Origin: Rhinopithecus roxellana
Taxonomy: Eukaryota > Chordata > Mammalia > Primates > Cercopithecidae
Assembly: GCF_007565055.1 (NCBI RefSeq)
Contig: NC_044565.1
Location: 40,633,711 to 40,697,710 of the forward strand
Direction: 5' to 3'
DNA: 64,000 nucleotides
The notes beneath the pieces were generated by a model, which saw only the letters and a list, made by a program, of their open reading frames with translations, did not search any database and was not told the origin of the DNA. This document shows, piece by piece, positions 40,101 through 52,100 of this stretch. The translations under genes were made by a program, and so were the position numbers. Each line of letters opens with the position of its first letter. The first letter of the stretch is position 1.

Positions 40101-43100
40101 TGTACTTACAACAAAGGTCTGCGTTCTTGTCCAAATTCCGCTTCGTAGTAGCCATCTCTGCAGTCTTTTCCAACTAAATCATGAGGATGAGGTTTATACG
40201 GGTCATTCTTTGTTACTAATGTAATTCTCACTTTTCCTTTTCCATAATAGTTCATAATCTGAAAAAAGGGGGAAATTAAATATATGATCCAAATAGATCG
40301 CATTATAAACTGATCTACTAAATGAGAGTTCAATTTACATTAATTATAATGTAATTGGCACTAAATAAATAAAGTCCAACTGACAAACAACTGCAGTTTA
40401 GATGAAACGTTCCAGAGAATACCAGTATAGAAGAACTTACCTCTCAGCTTCTTGACATATTTTCTGCCCTAATTTCATTTGGTCATATCATTTGACTCTA
40501 CTTAATTTTCCTTTCAAAACAAGTAAAACTCTACCCAAATTTTATCATAGAACATGAGAAAACAGATGTTAAGTCACTAAATGCCCAGCTCTTAAATGTA
40601 CTGTCATACCATAAACATTCCTTGAATATATATTAAGCCTTATTGGAAAGGATAGCACATAAATATGATCATTTTACTTAATATGTGACGTTTCACTTCA
40701 CAAAAATATTTTTTCAGTAAGCATACCCCAAGTGCACTCTAGAACAGGCAATAAATCAAATTGAGTTTAACAACATCAAATTTCATATACAAAGTACATC
40801 TTAGAACACAGAGTAAAAAGGAGAGTTTAACAGGGAAGAGGAAGGAAGACAGGAAATAATGCTTAGTTTGAAAGCTAGTAAATTTGCAAGAACAAAGCAG
40901 GGAATATGAAAACCAGCATACCACAAAGGAGCAAGGTAAAGTAAGAATGGGTAGCTTACAAGGTAGAGGAAACTAAAATCCATAATTTTGAATTAGAATT
41001 TGAAAGTAACCAGGAAGTATTACATTTCTTTCTGTATGAAAGTAAAGGTAATTGCTCAAGACTATAAGTAGGCAAATACACAACTCAAGCTGTAAAGTGT
41101 TTAGGACCTACTGGAATAGTAAAAATACAGATCTTAGAAATATTTTAGAGATGCATAGGATAAGATGAATTATGAAGAAAACTTTAAAAATGACTCAAAA
41201 AACTGGCCAAATAGTATTTCCTTAGTTCCTTTTTATTAGCATCTCACCCATTTTAACATTTAAAAGACTTACATAACCCAAATCCATACTATTGTCAAAA
41301 ATGTGATAAAAATAGAAATCTGGAATTCAATATATAATTTCGCCACTGATTTATTCTATAACTTAGCAATTCCCTTTAAGTTCATCAACAGAATAGACTT
41401 TGTAAATAATCTAGTTATAAAACAATGAATTAAGATCTCGTGATAAAAGTAACACTTTTCAAATAAAAAAAAGTAACACTTTTCAAAATCTACTTTGACA
41501 TTAAAGTTTTTAATTGGCATTTAAAGGATAAACACTTCACTGAAACTCAAATGAAAAACAGTTTACAAATAGAAAATATAAATTCAGTACACTGGGCTGG
41601 GTGCAGTGGCTTACGCCTGTAATCCCAGCACTTTGGGAGACCGAGGCGAGCGGATCACGAGGTCAAGAGATTGAGACCATCCTGGCTAACACGGTGAAAC
41701 CCCATCTCTACTAAAAATACAAAAATTAGCTGGGTGTGGTGGCACATGCCTGTAGTCCCAGCTACTCGGAAGGCTGAGACAGGAGAATCACTTGAACCCG
41801 GGAGGCGGAGGCTGCAGTGAGCCAAGATTATGCCATTGCCCTCCAGCCTGGGCGACAGAGTGAAACTCTGTCTCAAAAAAATAAAAAATAGGCCGGGCGT
41901 GGTGGCTCACACCTGTAATCCCAGCACTGTGGGAGGCTGAGGTGGGTGGATCACGAGGTCAGGAGATCAAGACCATCCTATTCTGGCTAACATGGTGAAA
42001 CCCCATCTCTACTAAAAATGCAAAAAAATTAGCCAGGCGTGGTGGTGGGCGCCTGTAGTCCCAGCTACTCAGGAGGCTGAGGCAGGAGAATGGCATGAAC
42101 CCGGGAGGTGGAGCTTGCAGTGAGCAGAGATTGTGACACTGTACTACAGCCTGGGCAAAAGAGTGAGACTCTGTCTCAAAAAATAAATAAATAAATATAT
42201 AATAAGTAAATAAATTTAGTACACCTTGGCCGGGCGCGGTGGCTCATGCCTGTAATCCCAACGCTTTGGGAGGCCGAGACGGGTGGATCACCTGAGGTCA
42301 GGAGTTCGAGATCAGCCTGCCCAACATGGTGAAACCTTGCCTCTACTAAAAATACAAAAATCAGCTGGGCGTGGTGGTGGGCACCTGTAATCCCAGCTAC
42401 TCGGTAGGCTGAGGCAGGAGAATCACTTGAACCCAGGAGATGGAGGTTGCAATGAGCCAAGATCGTGACATTGCACTCCAGCCTGGACGACAAGCGCGAA
42501 ACTCCATCTCAAAAATAAATAAATAAATTTAGTACATCTTATAACTATTAGTATGTTTACCAAAGTCATTTTTGGTCAAAAGCTGTTAAAAATTTATGCT
42601 AATGTGAGAAAACTACATTTATAAAGTGGTATTTCAAATCAGTCAATGACTCAGAGAATCAGAGACAAGCAACAAAGGTAAGAAAAAGGAGAAAAAAATG
42701 TTCTAGCCCTAAGACTAGCCAAGAAGAATTATGACTGAGTTATCAAACCTATGTTTAATCTACAGAATAGTATCACTCACCTCTGTAGAGAATGAGTTTT
42801 CCTTATTATCTTTGCGTTCCATGAAAAAGAACATGATCCAAAAGCTGCCAACTATCCCCACTGCAGATAGCTATATGGTGCTGTGTATTAATCTAAGTGG
42901 AGCGACTAAACATTATGAGTCGCTCTACTTAGGTTAATACACAGCACCATATAGCTATCTGTAGTGGGGAAGACTCCACATTATATTTAAGAGATGTCCT
43001 TAGACATCTATCTAATAGATGTCTTTTTAACAGATCCGTTTAAAAAAAAAAAAGGAAAAAAGAAAAAGACAAAACTGTGGAGATGACTGTTAAGAAACTG

Positions 43101-46100
43101 TCCCTGGCCGGGCGCGGTGGCTCAAGCCTGTAATCCCAGCACTTTGGGAGGCCGAGACGGGCGGATCACGAGGTCAGGAGATCGAGATCATCCTGGCTAA
43201 CACGGTGAAACCCCGTCTCTACTAAAAAAAAAAAATACAAAAAATTAGCCGGGCGAGATGGCGGGCGCCTGTAGTCCCAGCTACTCGGGAGGCTGAGGCG
43301 AGAGAATGGCGTAAAACCCGGGAGGCGGAGCTTGCAGTGAGCTGAGATCTGGCCACTGCACTCCAGCCTGGGCGACAGAGCGAGACTCCGTCTCAAAAAA
43401 AAAAAAAAAAAAAGAAACTGTCCCTTTAAAATAATTGCTATAGCTAATATATGAAGCAACTAATAGCGAGATAGACATAGAAGAAGGGTCTATTACCTGG
43501 ATAGAAGGGTATGTTCGGTTGTTGTCTGTGCTGTGCTCCCCTGGAATGCTGCCCGCTGATCGCCCTTCACATTTGTATCTAAAACGCATTCCCCTCTGCC
43601 TGGGTTGTTCAATTATCTCTATATATGGGTTATACGCACCTGAAAAGTTTTTTAAAAGGAGGAGGTCAGTGAGATTAATATAGCAATTAATAATGGATTT
43701 TAACACTCCTGCTTTTTCATAACAGCAGACTAAAATAAAGATTTTTTTTCCTCCTAACATTAAATAACAAGGTTGAAATGTTATCTTGGAGATTGGCTGG
43801 GAGAGGCACCTTTTTTTCCCATTCAGATTAAGTCCCTATGTAGTGTCAAAACAAGTCATTCAAACCATATTGATTGGTTAGCACTTTATAGCTTATTATC
43901 TATAGCTAACATCAATATGAAGTTCTGAGATAACCACTTCAGAGATATCCACCTCCCACGTGAGACCTAGCAGAAGGGTTTCCCCCAAGATTCCCCAAGA
44001 AGGGTAAAGAAGATAGTACTCAGAAGTAAAATATTACACTCCTAAAGTGAGTTAAATGTATTTAACTGCTTGATTTTACATCATATTCATAATACTGAAT
44101 GAAAAGACCATTCACTGAAAATGAAAATGCATTTAAATCCCTGCAGAAGCATATGTAAGTTTTTTCTATCTCCATTCAAATGTTAAAGGACTTACACATA
44201 GTATATCAAAACAAGCCCCAGGAGGGACTTCAGGCTCAAAGAATGTGTCATCAGTCCCATGTAAACCTTTTCTAAAGATACAACAGAGAAAAAAAAAATA
44301 TTTACTTTCTATAATAACTAAAATTCAAAATAAGCATCTGCAGAATGAATTGCTGATACATATAATAACATGGATGACTCTCAAAATCATTATGCTGAGT
44401 GAAAGAAGTTAGACCAGAAGAGCACATACTGCATGATTCCATTTATATGAAACTCTAGGATATGTAAAGTAACATACAATGAACAATAGCAGATCACTGG
44501 TTGCCTAAGAACAGGGATATATGGTGGATAGTAAAGGCAGGGGGGACAATGGACATGTTAATTATCTTGTGATGATGATTTCAAGGTTGTATATATACGT
44601 CAAAACTTATCAAATTGCATACTTTAAAAGTGCAGTTTGTTGTACATAAATTTTATGTCAATATGTCAATAAAGTTATTTAAAATATATGCAACTTTACT
44701 ATTTTTTATTATCCAAATTGTGGGGGGAAAGGTAAATAGACACTCAACTGTACTTGCAAGTAGGGGAGTTAATAGGGGTGTGATGTTTTCCATTAAAAAA
44801 AAGGGGGGGGGTTCCTTAATCAGTTTAGTGCCGACTAAGGCTTCTCCTGTTAGAATGCAAGCAATCCTGAGAAATGGTAACACAGTGGGCCTTATCAGAA
44901 CAGTATGAAGAAGAGGCTTCTAGAATCCTACCCCAGCTACTTCCTAACAGTAAGACCACGGAAAAGTTATTAAAATTAAAATCTCTTCGTTTCCGCCTCT
45001 GTAAAATAGGAATAATCATAATAGCACCTACCTCATTGGGTTGCTGTGAAGATTACAGATTATACGTGCTAAATTCTTACCAAGTGTCATATATACATAT
45101 ACGTTCAATAAATGGTGTCTATTATTTCAGATGCTTTCTTGATAACAATGATTTAGTGATACCATGGTGGCATCACAACTGTCACTCTAAAAGACCTTAC
45201 AGAAGAGCAAGGCAAACAACACATATTATTAGACTACAGAAGGAAGGAAAGCACTAACAAAATTCTGTGGAAATGAGAGCGGAAGAGTCAGGAATGCCCA
45301 ACTGTGTCAGTGGAAAAAGAGCGGTTAATAAAGCAAAAGAGTGGGGGAAATAAAGAGGAAAAAGGTAGGTATTCTAGGGAAAGGGGAACAGTGTGTCCAC
45401 AGAGGAGGGTTTATTTAAGAATCACCAATGTAAGTGGAATACACTTCCTCTCTTACAAAGAGAACTAAAAGTCAGAGCATACTTGGCAACGTGGATTTCA
45501 TTTTATGTGTGATGAAATCAATGAATATTTTGATGCAGGCAAATCACATGATCATATTTACATTTTAGAGTAAAAATTTTAAGCGGGGCACAGTGGCTCA
45601 CGCCTGTAATTCCAGCACTTTGGGAGGCCGAGGCAGGTGGATCACGAGGTCAGGAGATCGAGACCACCTGGCTAACACGGTGAAACCCCGTCTCTACTAA
45701 ACATGTAAAAAAAAATTAGCCGGGCGTGGTGGTGGGCGCCTGTAGTCCCAGCTACTCAGGAGGCTGAGGCAGGAGAATGGCGTGAACCCGGGAGGCGGAG
45801 GTTGCAGTGAGCCGAGATCGCGCCACTGCACTCCAGGCTGGGCGACAGAGCGAGACTCCGTCTCGAAAAAAAAAAAAATTTTTTTTTAGTTACAGCAGAC
45901 AGATAGAAAAAAGAAAGCAACGTGATCAGTTCAGAGACCACTATAATAATGTGGGCAATGATGACAGTATGTCTGATATATGGCAGTGATAAAAGGAATG
46001 AAAGATTATTTAAAAGATAAAATTGACAGCACCTGGTGCCTGAATATTAGGGTTAAGAGAAATTAAAAAATCACTGATGGCTCAGAAATTAAAGAATCAT

Positions 46101-49100
46101 TGATGGTTCCATGGCTTCTACTTTGGGTTACTGAATAAAGTATTACCGTTACTTTCAATTTTATTCTGTATGGTGCAAAATCCCTTTGCTTGAATCTACT
46201 ACCTATTTGTTTATTCAAAAGATGAAGAGCCAGAGAAAACTGACTTTAACCCATACATAATCCTTATTTCAGTTTTACTCAAAAGCATAAGATATGCAGA
46301 TGAGTATTTCACAATTTTATCCTTGCATATTTCAAATATTTCAAATTCATACTGCAATTTCAAAAAAAAAAATTTTTTTTGAGACTTAGTCTCGCTCTGT
46401 CACCCAGGCTGGAGTGCAGTGGTGCGATCTCTCCTCACTGCAAGCTCCGCCTCCTGTGTTCATGCCATTCTCCTGCCTCAGCCTCCCGAGTAGCTGGGAC
46501 TACAGGCGCCCACCACCGCGCCAGCTATACCTGGCTAATTTTTTGTATTTTTAGTAGAGACGGGGTTTCACCGTGGTCTAGATCTCCTGATCTCGTGATC
46601 CGCCCACCTCGGCCTCCCAAAGTGCTGGGATTACAGATGTGAGCCACTGCGCCTGGCCACAATTTCAAGTATTTCATACCCTTATATATCCTTGTAGAAG
46701 TATTTAAGAAAGAGTATATTTTCCTCTTAAAAACTGTTAAAATCAACATTATTTTTTATTTTATTTTATTTTTTTTGAGACGGAGTCTCGCTCTGTCGCC
46801 CAGGCTGGAGTGCAGTGGCGTGATCTCAGCTCACTGCAAGCTCCACCTCCCGGGTTTATGCCATTCTCCTGCCTCAGCCTCCCGAGTAGCTGGGACTACA
46901 GGTGCCCGCCACCTCGCCCGGCTAATTTTTTGTATTTTTTAGTAGAGACGGGGTTTCACCCTGTTAGCAAGGATGGTCTCGATCTTCTGACCTCGTGATC
47001 CTCCCGTCTCGGCCTCCCAAAGTGCTGGGATTACAGGCTTGAGCCACTGCGCCCAGCCAAAATCAACATTATTTTTTAAGTGGCATTTTAAATAATTTAT
47101 GTGGCTGAAGTAAAGGCCAAATAAATCCCCGCCCACTACTTATTTAAAGGTGTCTTGGTGGGAAACTGATATAAAATGACATCGTTAATGATAAGTGTTT
47201 AACTTTGGGAGGGGAGAGTATGAATTAAAATTCTAGGTTCATAGTGAGCATTCAAATATTTCACTGAGGCTGGGCATGGTGGCTCATACCTGTAAAGCCA
47301 GCACTTTGGGAGGCCAAGGTGGGTGGATCACTTGAGGTCAGGAGTTCCAGACCAGCCTGGTCAACATCGTGAAACACCATCTCTACTAAAAATACAAAAA
47401 ATTAGCCGGATGTGGTGGCAGGCACCTGTAATCCCAGCTACTTAGGAGACTGAGGCAGGAGAATTGCTTGAATCCAGGAGGCGGAGGCTGCAGTGAGCCA
47501 AGATTGCGCCATTGTACTCTAGCCTGGGTGACAGAGCGAGACTCCATCTCAAAAAAAACAAAAACAAAAACAAAACAAAACTTCATTGGTTACAAGACAC
47601 TTCTTTAGATTGTTTATTAAAATGTCTATTAAAAGAACAGAAAAATAATTGTTGAAAAGAATATTTTTAAATAGTAAAAATTACATAAATATTGGTTATC
47701 ATATAATATTGAGTATTTAAAATCCTTGGAATTTATTTTTCTCATTGCAGAAGCTCTTAATTGGTAAAAATTAACAAGCTGGGGGAATGTAGAGTATTAC
47801 AACCAAGTAACAGAGTATATTGTAATGCTCTACATTCCCCCAGCTGGAAATAATCTCCCCTCCTTTAAACTACCATAGTATTCTGTTTATAGCAATTATT
47901 CCAAATAACTGTAATTTAGGGAAAACTTACCATCTTATTTCTTCTTGAGATAAAGCTACTTGTTTTATTTCTTCAAGCTACTTGAAAGCAGAAACTGTGT
48001 TTTACTCATCTGTGCCTTGTACACAGATATCCATTAAACATCTATTGAATGAACGACTAAAATATCTTAAGGTCTTTTGTTTACACAAGTTATTCAAATG
48101 TTAAATAATCATGTAAGTGATTAGTCAGATTTTTTAATTAGATTCCACTACCAAGGAAAAAAAAAATAGTGCTTTGTAGGTACCAGGATTGCTACACCTC
48201 AGCATTTCCTCATACTCATTCATATTTCGATTTATCTGTGTTTATGATTTTTAAAAAACTTCCCAGCTATAAATCATTTATATAATGCATCAGTACAATG
48301 CACCAGTTATTTCCTTCCTTAGTACTGTGCTTTGCACAGTGCCATTCTTCCTGAATATAAAATGTGCTGAAAAGTAGTCATCTATGGAGTGGAAGAGGGT
48401 AAATTATATATCAGGAAATTGTAGGGAAAATAAGTACTCTTAATTAAGATAACCTTAAATCACCACAGTTTTGAAAAGCACAAAAACGTCTCCAAAGTTG
48501 GCTCTAAACAAGTTGATTACTGTATTTTTCTTTAAGCAATACTATGCAAAGTTGGGACTGACCCCTATATTCTGAAGAGTATTTTAAAAGGCTAATATAC
48601 ATCAGAATAAAATCTGAGATATAGCCAAAATGTTTGTAAGATATATTTATGTTTTTATTTGCACTTAGGCAAGAAAGAGTGCTATTTTAAAACATAGTGC
48701 CTATCTAATAAAGAATGAGTTTTTAAGATAAAAAATTACATTGAAATAAATGTTTAAATGGATCATAAATTATCAGAAATAGACACATTATTAACTAACA
48801 TCTTATTGCTAGAATGAGCAACCAGCATCAAGTATATAGAACAAAAAGTTAATTATTGTAATTATAACACTTTTTAAAGACCCCTTTATATACATTTCTC
48901 ATTTGATCCTCTTAACTTTAATCTCCATTTGAAAAACAATAGAAATTATTATCCCAACTTACAGATGATAAAACTAAAGTTGAAAATTATATGGTTATAA
49001 GAAAAATGAATTATGAATGGTACGCTAATATGGCACTGCCAAATTTAAAAAACAAGCATAAAAGCAACTGGAGGTAATAACTGATACAGCACATAACCTG

Positions 49101-52100
49101 CAATCTAAAATAAATGCAACTTAATTTAAGAAGATAATGCATCCCGGTATAGCCAAATGAGTATTTAGATCCAAAGAAATCCCTAGAACAGAGTTCATAC
49201 TGGGGATGTACATCAGAATCACTTAGGCAGTTTTTTCAAAACATGTATGTCCCTACCCCACTTGAGATGTTTAAAAGAAAAAGAAATCTTCAAAGTTTTT
49301 AAAGCCCAGATACATGTTTCTGAAAAAGCCTTCCAAGAAATTCTAACACACTCCTGATTAAGAATAATTGCCTTAAAACATGAAGTGAAAGCAACAATGC
49401 ACATATTGAGAGAAGCAATCTGGGCAAAGCAATTCTGGCTACTCGTAACTTGTTTTTCTCTCCCACTCAAAAAAGAACCTTATTCAAATGCAAGCAAGAA
49501 AAATGACAATATACCAATAGCCTTCAAATGCTCTCATTTATTTAAAAAGTAAATAATTTACAACACAAATATTTTAACTCTTGCAACACATCACACAAAT
49601 GATTGTCACACCAGTGTGTCAACACCATAGTTGAGAATAGCTGCATGTCTCTCATAAAGGTCCTGGGTGACAGACTGCCTAAGACCTAAAGGAGCCAATG
49701 GAGCTAACAATGGACCTTTTTCCAAATATCACCTCTACTCAGTTTGGAGAAAAAGAAAATAAGATCTACTATTTTTTTCCTCAAACCAGGTCTCTCATCA
49801 GCCAAAGGCTATTCCAATGTATCAGGCTGACTTCATTACTCCAATACATCAGCTGACTTTCAACTGGGCCTTCAGAATCAAAGAAAGGAAATTTTCAGAT
49901 GAGTATTCAACTGATTCATGCACCACAAGGTAAAAACTGTAAAAGATTCTGGCAATAGGGATTCTGTTACCATGGGGGGTAAAAAGGTAAGTCTTGAAAA
50001 AACTCCTGCACGTGCCAGGGTAAAATAAAGAAATTTAAAATTCTGTCCTAGATTATACAGGTATTAAAGTTAAAAACAAATGGCAAGACCAAATCACCTC
50101 TATTTAAAAAATAAAAATAGAGGAGGCCCAGATAAATATGAATTTCAGAAAAACAATTTTATCCCATGCAATATTTGGGTCCTGTGCCTACAAACAAAAC
50201 CATTTTCAGAGAACCCAGATAAGAGAAAGTTGGAACAAAAGGAAATTCTGAGTCCCTTAAAATGCATAATCTAGATGCTCCTAATTATGATTCATTGTCT
50301 GGCTCCTCCCTAGTCATTACATTAACTCATTCCCTTTATCTATGCCTATCATATGTCACCTTAATTATTTAACACCACTGTTATTTCTATTTTTTCAAGT
50401 GTTGCATTTCTGAAACATTCATGCTCACGTGTGGCCTTTTACTTAAAAAAAGAAGTCATTAGCTGTAGCTATCCATTCCTAACTTCCAGCCCTGTTATTA
50501 AAGATTAAGTTGCATCATACTTACTTCCATTTCCCCCCTTTAATCGAGAAAAATAATAGTTCTCTTGAAATTCACACTACAAATAGTTGGTAAGAAGTGA
50601 GGTTTACAAAAACAATTCATTCCGGTACTTCCTATTGTGTGACACAGAAGAACCATACTAAAGAAAAATGTGAATAAAAATAAATTATCTAAATTTTAAA
50701 ACATTTTACCAAAGATAGCACTAATTATTAGTTAACAGAGCTACATGCCACACAAAGACATTTGCTCTTTTTTCTGGAACAATGAGAAGGTTTAAATTCA
50801 GACATAAATTATCTAATTTTACTTATATTAAATAAAATAGAATAAATATACAAAAGCAACGACTGCCTACTATGCATACCTTAGTTGGGTTTGGGAACAT
50901 TTTCCTTCACTATGTCTATTATTATGTCAAAAGACTGTAATCAAGGTGTAATTTTTCAAAAAAAAGCCACAAAAAGCAGCTTAATACAAGCTGAGAAATC
51001 CTAATTAACCTGCTAACTTATCTAAACAAAATTTAGAATCATATTATATACATGATTTTAAACTACATTCTAAATCACAAAATTTTCCTTGTAAGATTAT
51101 GATTTATGTTACTTTTACATCATAGCTATCACATAATCAACACTTATACCTATTTACACATGACATCTGGTGAGAAATGAAGAAATGCTCTTAAATGCTT
51201 TGTAATGAATAAAAGTACTTTTTGAGGTTTTAATACTACCTTACTACAAAGAGAATCTAAACTAGACAATGAAAAATAAGCAATTTCTTTTCTTTTCTTT
51301 TCTTTTTTTTTTTGGTCACTTTTCCGGTTAAATTGCTGTTTCAAAACAGAATAGGAATTTAGAATTTCATTAGTGAATCTTTTTCTATCTCTACGGTCTT
51401 TATAACAGATTAAGGAAAAGTACACAGATTCCTTTAAACATTTTCTTTCTTTTTTTTTTTTTTTTTTTTAATTCCAGGCTTGGCAGTTTTCTAACAACTG
51501 AATTACAATTTAAATAACTTGTTACATTTTAAATAGTCCCATTTTAATGCAACTCTTGAGAAAAGACCAAAAAAACAAAAAGTTAATCACCCTTCAACTT
51601 CTAAACCTTTAAAACTTTCTATTTCTTTAAACATTTCCTCCTTACTTTTAGGGAATCCTTCCTCCTCACAACAGCACAAAATACAGTGTCAATGAACAAA
51701 TTTAAATTGTATCACATTTTAAAATCCTGTGGGTCTTAACAATACTCTATACAGAAATGGTTGTTTCCTCTCTCATTTGAAAAAATTATAAGTATTACAT
51801 TTATGCAATACATCAATAAAGTTTGATTAAATCGCCAAGAGGCTGAACTTAACTTACAATGCTAGCCATTCTTCATTACTTCCAAACAAAATCTTTCTGA
51901 TAACCAATAAATTAACAAAATATTTGAAGTCATCTTAGCACTTCTAATCTACACATGCTTTGAATTCACAAATTTACAGGATTATCTGAAAGTCTGGTGT
52001 CAAGTGGGAAAAGGGAAAGCTGAAATATTTTAAACTTCACTTAGTATTCTCACAACCACAGACAAACTGAAATCAAATGTCATGTGAAACACCCCAATTT

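Noticed and set aside
42855..42970. Considered the MADE1/mariner miniature element as the source of the hairpin
   Set aside because: The terminal sequence is not the MADE1 ttaggttggtgc end and no TA target duplication is evident.
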